Positions 54,021 through 62,055 of a stretch of DNA of 64,000 bases are shown here, one piece after another. Within the stretch, counting starts at the first letter, position 1. Every line of letters starts with the position of its first letter. This DNA comes from SYIM01 sp039800205 (lineage in GTDB: Bacteria; Pseudomonadota; Gammaproteobacteria; Burkholderiales; Burkholderiaceae_E). Made by a program: the position numbers and the translations under genes. The DNA lies in assembly GCA_039800205.1 (NCBI GenBank), contig JBDLRB010000268.1, positions 6,445 through 70,444 of the forward strand. Reading direction: 5' to 3'. The notes under the pieces were generated by a model. That model made no database searches. It had not been told where the DNA came from and was given only the letters and a program-made list of their open reading frames with translations.

Positions 54021-56348
54021 TTAACTCAGGTTCCCGCCTGCACGCAGGATCGCCTGGGCTCGCGCCTCATCGACGATCACTTTCGAATCCGGTGCTTGCG
54101 CCCCCGGCTCGATCCGAACCGATTCGATTCGTCCGGAGTAGGCGAATCGTCCTCGGTCGGCATAGCGTTCGCTGACCGCCTGGCGGCGTGACACGCCGAT
54201 ATTCAATCCGCCTGAAGGGATCCTCAGGAGGGTGGGCGACATGTCGAGCGCGACGCACACCGGCTGGCCGTTCAGGGTGATGTGCGCTTCGCCACGGCGC
54301 GCGCCCAGGGCCCGATAGTTGAGCTCGAAGGATTGCGCGCCCGACTGGAGCGCGACCGGGGCCAGCTCGGTCGGCTGAAACCACCACTGATGCACGTAGT
54401 GCAACTGACCCGCGAGGACGTACAGCGCCACCCCAGAAAAGCGGTCGCCCACCGAATAGATCAGTCCCTCGTCGCCCGCCCGCCAGTCAAAGCGCGCGCT
54501 CAGACGGTAGCTTCGATCGCCACCGATCAGCGGGCCCATGACGGTCGTCGGGATCGTCTGGCCGCCCGGCAGAAACGTCCGCGGCCGGGCGATCCGGTCC
54601 AGCACATAGGGCGGGTACATGGTGGTGCGCTGCTCGTCACGAGTGTCGATCGGATACACGTAGTGTGTGCTCGCTTCGCGCTCAAATCCCTGAACCATCT
54701 GCTCGAGCACCGCGGGTTCATCCTTCGCCCGATCAACGGTCTCGCTCGGGTCGGCTTCGATATCGAAGAGCATCCATTGGTCTTTCAGCGCTTGCCGGGG
54801 CGTCTGCAGCGAGACGATCTTCCAGCGTCCCTCGATGTAGCCGCGGTTACCCGCCAGTTCGTAATACTGGCGGGTCCGTGCCGATGCGGCGTCCGGATTC
54901 GCCACCGTCTGCGCAAAACTGACGCCATCGAGCGGGCGGGTCCGACAGTCGTTGAAGGTCTCAGGTCGCTGGGCACCGGTCCATTCAAGCACCGTCGGGA
55001 CGATATCGGTCACATGCACCCACTGGCTTCGCACTTGTCCGGCTTCGCCTGGCGGGGTCGCAGCGGGCCAGGACAGGACCAGGGGCACCCGGATGCCGCC
55101 CGCCATCGGTGTGCGCTTGTAGTATCGATAGGGCGTGTTGCTCAGTTGCGTCCAACCAGTGGGGTAGGCGAGCCAGGTGTCGTGGTCGCCGACCCGGTTT
55201 TCCTCGAGCATCTTTCGACGCACCTCGGGGCGCTCGGGCATCCCGGCCCGGTGATCCTGCAGGTTCAGTAAGCCCTGGGGCCCGCCCACCGCATTGGCGC
55301 CATTGTCCGAGGTGATCAGGATCAGCGTGTTGTCGAATCGTCCGCTCGCCTTGAGGAAGTCAACGACTCGACCGATGTTGCGGTCGGCGTTGGACACGAG
55401 CGCGCTGTAGACCTCCATGCAGCGCGCGTGCCAGGCCCGTTCCTCGGCGCTCAGCTGATCCCAGTCCGGAACATTGGGGTTGAGGGGCGGCAGCACGGCC
55501 TTGGGGTCGATGACGCCCAGCTCGCGCTGACGCGCAAGTCGTGCCCGCCGCAAATGCTCCCAGCCGGCGTCGTAACGACCGCGGACCCGTGCAATGTCCT
55601 CCTGCTTCGCGTGAAGCGGTGCGTGAGGGGTCTGAAAGGCGAGGTACAGAAAGAAGGGCTTGACGGGTGCGCTTGCGTGATGGTCGGCCATCCAGCCGAT
55701 CGCGCGCGAGGTGTAATCGTCGGGTGCGAAATAGTCGGCGGGATATTGATCCACCTGCGTCAGCTGATTGCCCTCCATCATCCGCTCGGGATGGAAATAG
55801 CTGGTCTCTGCACCCAGAAAGCCATAAAAGCGATCGAAGCCCCGCTGCACCGGCCACGAACGGGTATCGCCGCCGATGTGCGTGTTCTGGTCGTAGGTGT
55901 TGTGCCACTTGCCCGCGGCCATCGTTGAATAGCCCGATGCGCGCAGGATCTCAGCCAGCGTGGGGGTGTCCAGGCTCATCTCCCCCTTGTAGCCGGGGTA
56001 GCCGGGATCGTTGTGGGTCAGCCAGCCGCAACCCACGCTGTGCGGATTCTTGCCCGTCAGCAAGGCGGCTCGAGCCGGCGTGCACATCGGCACCGTGGTG
56101 TATCGGGTGTAGCGCAGGCCACCCGCGGCCAGCGCGTCGACCGCTGGGGTATCGATGTCGCCGCCAAAACAACCGAAATCCGAAAAGCCGAGATCGTCGA
56201 GCAGGATCACGACCACATCGGGCGCATCGCGCCGCGCCTGGGGCGGGGTTCGCCAGTGCGGGAAAGACTGGGCCAGCGTGCGGCCGATTCGGCCCTCGAA
56301 AGTCGAGTCTGGCGGATTCAATGCGGACGGTGTCGCGGCGTTGACCAT
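54021..56348 (-). CDS. type I sulfatase (arylsulfatase family), cytoplasmic type
   Basis: 775 residues. Formylglycine sulfatase: metal aspartates DD at 51-52 in VVVILLDDLGFSDFG, the modification motif C-T-P-A-R with Cys89 in MCTPARAALLTG, GKWHN near 147 and LILITSDNGANAVGGP near 345. It needs a maturase, not seen here, to oxidise Cys89. No signal peptide is present, as in Pseudomonas AtsA, so the substrate would be cleaved inside the cell. A C-terminal beta-rich domain follows about residue 560. It is divergent from the ThDP decarboxylase genes across a 209-bp regulatory gap. Substrate ester unknown. Confidence 0.92.
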   Translation of the reverse strand: MVNAATPSALNPPDSTFEGRIGRTLAQSFPHWRTPPQARRDAPDVVVILLDDLGFSDFGCFGGDIDTPAVDALAAGGLRYTRYTTVPMCTPARAALLTGKNPHSVGCGWLTHNDPGYPGYKGEMSLDTPTLAEILRASGYSTMAAGKWHNTYDQNTHIGGDTRSWPVQRGFDRFYGFLGAETSYFHPERMMEGNQLTQVDQYPADYFAPDDYTSRAIGWMADHHASAPVKPFFLYLAFQTPHAPLHAKQEDIARVRGRYDAGWEHLRRARLARQRELGVIDPKAVLPPLNPNVPDWDQLSAEERAWHARCMEVYSALVSNADRNIGRVVDFLKASGRFDNTLILITSDNGANAVGGPQGLLNLQDHRAGMPERPEVRRKMLEENRVGDHDTWLAYPTGWTQLSNTPYRYYKRTPMAGGIRVPLVLSWPAATPPGEAGQVRSQWVHVTDIVPTVLEWTGAQRPETFNDCRTRPLDGVSFAQTVANPDAASARTRQYYELAGNRGYIEGRWKIVSLQTPRQALKDQWMLFDIEADPSETVDRAKDEPAVLEQMVQGFEREASTHYVYPIDTRDEQRTTMYPPYVLDRIARPRTFLPGGQTIPTTVMGPLIGGDRSYRLSARFDWRAGDEGLIYSVGDRFSGVALYVLAGQLHYVHQWWFQPTELAPVALQSGAQSFELNYRALGARRGEAHITLNGQPVCVALDMSPTLLRIPSGGLNIGVSRRQAVSERYADRGRFAYSGRIESVRIEPGAQAPDSKVIVDEARAQAILRAGGNLS

Positions 56349-56422
56349 TGCTGAAGTTCTCCCTGAATGGCCTCGATGTTAAACAGCGCGGGGGGGACCC
56401 GTCGCATGAAGAGTTGCACTCA

Positions 56423-56462
56423 TGTGATCACTGAAACGACTCGCTCGATCACATTTGATCAC
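56423..56462. promoter_or_regulatory. TGATCAC repeat cluster, candidate operator between sulfatase and decarboxylase genes
   Basis: TGATCAC occurs at 56425-56431 and 56456-56462, exactly 31 bp or about three helical turns apart, and an inverted copy GATCACA lies at 56447-56453, making TGTGATC-17 nt-GATCACA. A TAGGAT -10-like box is at 56486-56491 before the decarboxylase alpha gene. A further GTGATCA is at 60567-60573, beside the LysR gene. This suggests a shared regulator, most simply the LysR protein at 60637. Repeats seen directly; binding inferred. Confidence 0.45.
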
Positions 56463-56557
56463 TATTCGATGCTTGAACCGCACGCTAGGATCAACGCATT
56501 CAACCCCGGGCGGCCCGTTCAGCATGTGGCCCGGGAACGATCATAAGGAGACCCTTG

Positions 56558-57094
56558 ATGAATCGACCGGACCTCGCGTATTCCGTCAGCGCGGCCGAGA
56601 TCCTGAAGGCCTACCGTCAGGCGGGCCTTGACTGGGTGGTGACCGTTCCAGACCTGGTTCAGCTCGCCGTACATGATCGCCTCAGTCAAGGCGATTCCGG
56701 ATTCGGCTACACCAGCTGTTCCAACGAAAACCAGGCCCTGCAAACCGCCGCAGGCCTCTGGATCGGTGGGCACCGACCCGTCGTCATGATGCAGAACCAG
56801 GGCTTCTACAACTGCATGAATGCGCTGCGTGCCCTGGGGCTTGATGCAGGCCTGCCCCTGCTCATGGCGGTCGGTCAGTTTGGCCGCGAATTCAGCAATC
56901 TGGGTCAAGACCCGCGAACCTCGCGGCGCAAGATGGTCAGTCTGCTCGAGCCCACCATGGATGCGTTTGCAATGCCCTACTTCAGGCTCGAGTCGCCCGC
57001 TGATTTGCCCAATGTGGCGCGGGCCGTTTCCTCGGCCTTCGATCGGCCAGGTCCGGCGGCGCTGTTGATTGGTCACTACACCGGTTGGGAGTGA
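56558..57094 (+). CDS. ThDP-dependent decarboxylase, alpha (pyrimidine-binding) subunit
   Basis: 178 residues from the ATG at 56558, 7 bp after AAGGAG. Fits the alpha subunit of sulfopyruvate/phosphonopyruvate-type decarboxylases: AAEILKAYRQAGLDWVVTVPD near residue 12, the cofactor-activating glutamate in SCSNENQALQTAAGL near 50 and VVMMQNQGFYNCMNALRAL near 74-92. It forms one ThDP site with the beta protein 4 bp downstream. Such enzymes decarboxylate 3-substituted pyruvates. With a sulfatase next door, a sulfur-containing substrate is possible but not shown. Confidence 0.87.
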   Translation: MNRPDLAYSVSAAEILKAYRQAGLDWVVTVPDLVQLAVHDRLSQGDSGFGYTSCSNENQALQTAAGLWIGGHRPVVMMQNQGFYNCMNALRALGLDAGLPLLMAVGQFGREFSNLGQDPRTSRRKMVSLLEPTMDAFAMPYFRLESPADLPNVARAVSSAFDRPGPAALLIGHYTGWE

Positions 57095-57098
57095 ACGC

Positions 57099-57701
57099 AT
57101 GAGCCTCAATCCGCAAAACGTCTGTACGGCCATCCAGGCTGCACGAGGGCAGGCGATCGTTGTCTGCACAATGAGTGCAATGAATGCCTTCGATACCGCA
57201 GGACCCTTTCCGGCCCTGACCTTGTCCTCGGTGCCCTTGATGGGCGGTGCGGCCTCGATTGCAATGGGCATTGCCCTCGCTCGGCCAGACCGAACCGTCA
57301 TCGTGCTGGACGGCGATTCAAGCCTGCTGATGGAATTGGGCGGGCTCGCCAACATCGCGGGGTCACACCCTCGAAACCTTTATCACTTCGTCTATGCCAA
57401 CCGCGTTCAGTTCAATGGCAATTTCTGCCTGGATCTGCCCGATCGTGGACGGGCCGATTTTGCTGGTCTCGCACGGGCGGCGGGCTACGCATCGGCTGAG
57501 ACCTGGTCGGATGCAGCGGATCTCGGAAAGCTGCCGGCATTGCTGACGCGGGCCGGGCCGTGTTTTGTTCAGCTCGACATGCCGGCCACGCCCTCGCGCC
57601 TGTCCGCCGCCAATCCGGGGCCCGAGATGACGGACATTCGTTTCACCCGAATGGGTGATGAGGCCCGTGCGGTCCGGGAAGCAATCACGCGCGTTGAATG
57701 A
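57099..57701 (+). CDS. ThDP-dependent decarboxylase, beta (diphosphate-binding) subunit
   Basis: 200 residues from the ATG at 57099, which is 4 bp after the alpha subunit stop. ThDP diphosphate-binding fold: MGGAASIAMGIALARPDRTV near residue 48-67 and VLDGDSSLLMELGGLANIAG near 71-90, where the usual GDG metal motif reads GDS, followed by NLYHFVYANRVQFNG near 97. The substitution keeps the aspartate that binds magnesium. It pairs with the alpha subunit. It is followed after 7 bp by the GMC oxidoreductase, so the three are co-transcribed. Confidence 0.87.
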   Translation: MSLNPQNVCTAIQAARGQAIVVCTMSAMNAFDTAGPFPALTLSSVPLMGGAASIAMGIALARPDRTVIVLDGDSSLLMELGGLANIAGSHPRNLYHFVYANRVQFNGNFCLDLPDRGRADFAGLARAAGYASAETWSDAADLGKLPALLTRAGPCFVQLDMPATPSRLSAANPGPEMTDIRFTRMGDEARAVREAITRVE

Positions 57702-57708
57702 GTCGAAC

Positions 57709-59328
57709 ATGAGCGGCGAGACCTTTGACTACATCGTGGTCGGTGCGGGTTCGGCCGGCGCCACGCTGGCTGCACGGCTGAGCGAGGACCCCACCTGTCG
57801 AGTGCTGCTGCTCGAGGCCGGTGAAGACGACCGATGGATCTGGCTTCGTATTCCGGCAGGCTTGTTCTACGTGCTGCGGGGTGATCGGGCGATCTGGCGG
57901 TTTCAGACGGAACCGGATGCTGTGATGCATGGCCGCCGTATTTTCTGGCCGCGCGGCAAGGTGCTGGGCGGCTCATCCGGAATCAACGGCATGATCTGGG
58001 TGCACGGCGATCCAAAGGAATTCGACCACTGGCGCGATGCCTACGGCCTCACGGGCTGGGGGTTCGACGATCTTCAGCCGTTCTTCAAATCGATTGAATG
58101 CTATCCAACGGGCGACCCCAAGCTGCGCGGACAGAACGGCCCCGTCCGCATTACCGAATTCAATCCTCGAGAACCCCTGATGGAGGCCTTCATCGACGCC
58201 TGTGAGGCATCGGGCGTCCCCCGGGTCGTTGACTATAACAACGGTTCGTACCACGGCGTTGGCATGCTGCAGTTCAATACCTCGAGAGGCTTGCGGGTCA
58301 GCACGCGCGAGGCGTATCTGCGTCCGATCCAGGGGCGGGCCAACCTGGTGGTCCGCACTGGCGCCCTGACCGAGCGGGTGCAATTCGAGGGTCGGCGCGC
58401 AAGCGGTGTTGCATGGCGCGCAAACGGTCAGCGGCACGAGGCCCGCGCGAGGCGCGAAGTCATTCTTTGTGCCGGCGCCCTGCAGTCACCCCAGCTGCTC
58501 GAACTGTCCGGCATCGGTGACCCGGACATTCTGGCCGCACAGGGCATATCCGTTCTTCACGCGCAGCCGGCGGTGGGAACCAACCTGCGTGATCACCCGC
58601 ATACCCGAATCAGTTACCGCATTCGGGAGGATGTCCAGACCCTCAATGCGCTCTATCCCCGCTTGCTCGGCAAGGCACGCATGGCACTGCGTCTGCTGCT
58701 TGCGGGCAACGGGCTGATGAGTTGCAGCGGACAAATCGCACACGCCCTGGCCAAGTCCTTACCCCACCTGCAGCAAGCCGATATCAAGATTCAGTTGCAC
58801 TGGTTGTCCAGCCCCGATGCGCGCGATCCGCGCAATCTGGTGCTCGATCAACATGCGGGCATTTCGATCGGCACCTTCATGCTGCGTCCTCAGTCGCGGG
58901 GGACCATCCATATCCAGTCGTCCGACCCTGCACAGCACCCGAAAATCCATTCAAACTATTTCACCGACCCCGAAGATCGCCGGACCGCGATTGCCGCGGT
59001 GCGTCTTGCCCGACAAGTCGCCCAGCAGCCTGCGCTCGCCGCCTACCAGTTAGCCGAGACCCGGCCGGGTGCCGATGCCCAAAGTGATGACGAGATCTTT
59101 GAATTCATCACCCGTACGGCCCAGACCTCCTACCACCCGATCGGGTCCTGTCGGATGGGGGGCGATGCGGCCTCGGTGGTGGATGAGCGCTTGCGGGTGC
59201 GCGGGGTGGAGGGGCTACGGGTCGCGGACGCCTCGGTGATGCCCACCATGTGTTCGGCAAACACCAATGCGCCCTCGATCGTCATCGGCGAGAAGGCGGC
59301 CCGGATGATCATCCAGGACGCCCGCTGA
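57709..59328 (+). CDS. GMC-family FAD-dependent oxidoreductase (choline/alcohol dehydrogenase type)
   Basis: 539 residues from the ATG at 57709; in-frame codons upstream overlap the beta subunit. GMC flavoprotein: FAD motif DYIVVGAGSAGATLAARLSE near residue 7-26, LLLEAGEDD, WPRGKVLGGSSGINGMIWV near 82-100, VILCAGALQSPQLLELSGIG near 254-273, and the catalytic His in SYHPIGSCRMGG near 475. It oxidises an alcohol, here perhaps interconverting with the aldehyde produced by the adjacent decarboxylase. That link is inferred from operon context. Confidence 0.92.
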   Translation: MSGETFDYIVVGAGSAGATLAARLSEDPTCRVLLLEAGEDDRWIWLRIPAGLFYVLRGDRAIWRFQTEPDAVMHGRRIFWPRGKVLGGSSGINGMIWVHGDPKEFDHWRDAYGLTGWGFDDLQPFFKSIECYPTGDPKLRGQNGPVRITEFNPREPLMEAFIDACEASGVPRVVDYNNGSYHGVGMLQFNTSRGLRVSTREAYLRPIQGRANLVVRTGALTERVQFEGRRASGVAWRANGQRHEARARREVILCAGALQSPQLLELSGIGDPDILAAQGISVLHAQPAVGTNLRDHPHTRISYRIREDVQTLNALYPRLLGKARMALRLLLAGNGLMSCSGQIAHALAKSLPHLQQADIKIQLHWLSSPDARDPRNLVLDQHAGISIGTFMLRPQSRGTIHIQSSDPAQHPKIHSNYFTDPEDRRTAIAAVRLARQVAQQPALAAYQLAETRPGADAQSDDEIFEFITRTAQTSYHPIGSCRMGGDAASVVDERLRVRGVEGLRVADASVMPTMCSANTNAPSIVIGEKAARMIIQDAR

Positions 59329-59352
59329 GGGGCGCCCGGCTGTCTTCAGTCT

Positions 59353-60456
59353 TCAGACGGTGCGCAGTTTCAGCCGCTTCATCATGTCGATAGTTCGGGC
59401 GGCCTCCTCGGTCACGAATGCGCGGAGTTCTGCCGGCGATTGGGTCGAGCGAGGTTCGCTGCCCGCCTTGATCAGCGCCGCCTGAAACGTGGCGTCGTTC
59501 GCAATACTGCGGTTGGCCTGGTCCAGTTTTGAAACAATCGGGTCGGGAATGCCTGCAGGTCCGAAGAGCGCGCCCCAGGACACGTGCGCATAACGGGGCA
59601 GCCGTGCGGCTTCGGCCACGGTCGGGACTTCGGGCAATTGGCTGGAGCGCGATGCACCCGTTACGGCGAGTATTCGAACCTTGCCGCTTCGGTGCAGGGC
59701 AAGTGCCGTCGAAAACAGCCCACTCAAGAAATCGATCTGCCCTTGGGCAACGGCCAGGACGGACTCGACAGCCGCCTTGAAGGGTACCTGCGTGGCGTCC
59801 AGTGTGCCGCCCGCCTCCAGCACGAGTTTTTCCCAGGCGATATGGCCGGGCGATCCGTTGCCGCCCGCACCATAGTTCAGCCTGCCGGGCGACTTGCGAA
59901 TCGCATCCAGCAACTCATTGAGGGTCCTGTAGGCCGATTGCTGCGAAACGGCGATACAGAATTGCGAGCCCGAGAACATGCCGATCGGTGTGAAATCACG
60001 CAGCATGTCGAGTTTGTCGGTCATCGCCTGATGGACCACATGTCCGGAATGCAGATAACCCAGCGTGTAGCCATCGGGACGCGCGGCACGCAATTGCTGG
60101 CCCGCGACGAGACCGGCCGCAGAGGGTTGATTGAGGCAGGTGACGGCGACATTGAGGCGCTTTGACAGGCCCTCCGCAAGCCGACGGCCCGTCAGATCGA
60201 CACCGCCCCCGGGCGGCACAGGGAGGATCAGCTGGATGGGGCGATTGGGCCACTCACTGCCTTGGGCCGCGGCCCCCGAGGTCGCGAGCCAGGCGGGTGC
60301 GATCAGTGCGGCCGAGCCACGTGCACCCGCACACAGCAGACGACGACGCGTGGGCTGGGGGGCACGCGCAGCCTCGCGGATCGGGCGTGGGGCCCCCGCG
60401 CTATTGGAGGTCTCGGCCTGCGCATGCGTTTCGAACGGGACTGGAATCGGTCGCAT
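59353..60456 (-). CDS. Bug-family (TctC) substrate-binding protein, Tat-type signal
   Basis: 367 residues from the ATG at 60456, at proper distance from GGGAG; a GTG 6 bp upstream is too close. A long arginine-containing N-terminus with TRRRLLCAG near residue 37-45 followed by a hydrophobic segment looks like a Tat signal. The mature part has WPNRPIQLILPVPPGGGVDL, then QPSAAGLVAGQQLRAARPDG and the late VSWGALFGPAGIPDPI motif, all Bug hallmarks. It converges on the GMC gene and is divergent from the LysR gene, which likely controls it. Confidence 0.92.
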   Translation of the reverse strand: MRPIPVPFETHAQAETSNSAGAPRPIREAARAPQPTRRRLLCAGARGSAALIAPAWLATSGAAAQGSEWPNRPIQLILPVPPGGGVDLTGRRLAEGLSKRLNVAVTCLNQPSAAGLVAGQQLRAARPDGYTLGYLHSGHVVHQAMTDKLDMLRDFTPIGMFSGSQFCIAVSQQSAYRTLNELLDAIRKSPGRLNYGAGGNGSPGHIAWEKLVLEAGGTLDATQVPFKAAVESVLAVAQGQIDFLSGLFSTALALHRSGKVRILAVTGASRSSQLPEVPTVAEAARLPRYAHVSWGALFGPAGIPDPIVSKLDQANRSIANDATFQAALIKAGSEPRSTQSPAELRAFVTEEAARTIDMMKRLKLRTV

Positions 60457-60636
60457 CGTCACGGTCTCCCTGTGGGTTCTGAATTCATCTGGGCGATCGG
60501 CTGATTGCCATCCGGGTTGAAATTAGCCGCACAATGCATATCCGTAAATCAATGCTTTTTGATAGCGTGATCAGGTTTTGGAATGTTGAACATCCAGCGC
60601 TGAGCCGGTGCTCAGACCGTAAAGGAGCGCAGACCC

Positions 60637-61620
60637 ATGAGTGATCGGGCGGATCTTCTGTATCGGCGCTTGCGGGTCAGACACCTGCAATTGATCGTCA
60701 CGCTCAGTCAGACGCGCTCGGTCAGGGGCGCAGCCACGCAATTGCATCTGTCGCAGCCTGCGGTCTCGAAAATGCTTCAGGAGGTCGAGGACGCGTTTGG
60801 CGAGCCCTTGTTCATACGCAGTCGGCGTGGGGTCGATCTGCTGCCCATGGGTCAGATTGCCTTGCGCCGCGCGCAGGTTGTCCTGCACGAACTGCGCAGC
60901 GCAGCGCTCGAGTTCGACGCCGGGCGGCACAGCGGTTTGCTCAGGCTGGGCACCTTACCGGTCCTTGATCTGCTGCCGGCGGCGATCGTCGCACTGCTCG
61001 CCGAATTTCCCGACGTGTCCGTTCAGTTGAACGAAGCCGGGGTTCAGCCTCTGATCACGATGCTCCTGGATGGCGCGCTGGACTGCGTGTGTGCCGCGCT
61101 TCCGCCGGATCAACTCGACCGGGTGGACGAACTCGAAGTGGAACCCATTGCGGGCGATCGATTGTATGGCCTGGTGTCTCCCAGGCATCCGCTTGCGAAC
61201 CGGCGCACGCTGGACTGGGCCAGCCTGCAGCATCTGCGCTGGGTGACCAACATGCGCAAATCCATGATCCGTCAGGTCTTCGAGGCTGCATTTGTCCAGC
61301 GCGGGCTGGTGCCTCCCCGCCCGGTGGTCGAAACGCAATCGCCGATCACGCTCAACACCCTGGTCGCGCAGGACCCGTCCTTGATCGGACTGGCCCGCTA
61401 TGAAGCGGTACGCCTCGCACGACGCACCGAAAAACTGGTGATGATCGAGCTGCAGCCGGCCGTCGAGTTGCCTGCGCTGTGTCTGATCACGCGGCGCGAT
61501 GTCCCCGCGATCTCGCCGGCGCTCGATGCCTTTCGCGCACACGTTCGCCGGCTCGCCAAACAATCGGGGTCGCCCCGCAAATCACGCGTCGCCCGGTCCA
61601 GCGCTCAGACGGATCGATAG
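60637..61620 (+). CDS. LysR-family transcriptional regulator
   Basis: 327 residues with AAGGAG 9 bp ahead. N-terminal winged HTH: LRVRHLQLIVTLSQTRSVRG, then AATQLHLSQPAVSKMLQEVE near residue 32-51 and FIRSRRGVDLLPMG. The C-terminal effector domain (about 92-300) contains RLGTLPVLDLLPAAIVALLA and DGALDCVCAAL. The N-terminal RLRVRHLQL pattern is that of the GbpR/CbpR-type LysR regulators. It is divergent from the Bug gene and likely controls the cluster 51865-61620. Its last 39 bp overlap the chaperone gene on the other strand. Confidence 0.92.
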   Translation: MSDRADLLYRRLRVRHLQLIVTLSQTRSVRGAATQLHLSQPAVSKMLQEVEDAFGEPLFIRSRRGVDLLPMGQIALRRAQVVLHELRSAALEFDAGRHSGLLRLGTLPVLDLLPAAIVALLAEFPDVSVQLNEAGVQPLITMLLDGALDCVCAALPPDQLDRVDELEVEPIAGDRLYGLVSPRHPLANRRTLDWASLQHLRWVTNMRKSMIRQVFEAAFVQRGLVPPRPVVETQSPITLNTLVAQDPSLIGLARYEAVRLARRTEKLVMIELQPAVELPALCLITRRDVPAISPALDAFRAHVRRLAKQSGSPRKSRVARSSAQTDR

Positions 61621-62055
61621 CGTGCGGGCCGCGCGCGCCCGCTCCAGCCCTTCCTCGATCACGCGGATCGCGTCCGTCGCGTCAAAGTGAGGGCTGAGCA
61701 CCAGGGTCGACGACAGCATCCCGTGCAGGTCGTCATCCAGACCCAGGCGCCAGGCCGAGCAGTCGGCCAACGCATCGCCGAGATCGAAGAGCGCCTGCAG
61801 CATGCGGGCTGAGGTGGCTGGATCGGACGCTGATGACAGCAGTGCACCGAGATCGCCAAACTCGATGTCGACGGTCATCCGTGTACGGTCCCAGGGGTGC
61901 GGCTCAATTCGGGCGAACAGACCCGCCTCGGTCTCGATGACCAGGCCGGGCGCGTCGGTGGGCATCGACGCAGCTTCGAGTCCGCAGGCCTGCGCCAGCG
62001 TTTCGATCGCCCGTTGCACGGGCGATGCGGCTGGGGGGTTCAAGGGGGCGGTCAT
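61582..62055 (-). CDS. CesT-like type III secretion chaperone
   Basis: 157 residues from the Met at 62055, ATGA-coupled to the kinase-like gene upstream. Acidic and mixed alpha/beta as in class I (CesT/Tir) chaperones: VQRAIETLAQACGLE near residue 13, a beta strand LVIETEAGLFARIE near 38, then MLQALFDLGDALADCSAWRL near 85-104 and the last helix AIRVIEEGLERARAARTLSI near 130-149. Small acidic proteins coded beside their effector are typical. Identification is by fold pattern, not close identity. The stop lies inside the LysR gene's end. Confidence 0.65.
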   Translation of the reverse strand: MTAPLNPPAASPVQRAIETLAQACGLEAASMPTDAPGLVIETEAGLFARIEPHPWDRTRMTVDIEFGDLGALLSSASDPATSARMLQALFDLGDALADCSAWRLGLDDDLHGMLSSTLVLSPHFDATDAIRVIEEGLERARAARTLSIRLSAGPGDA

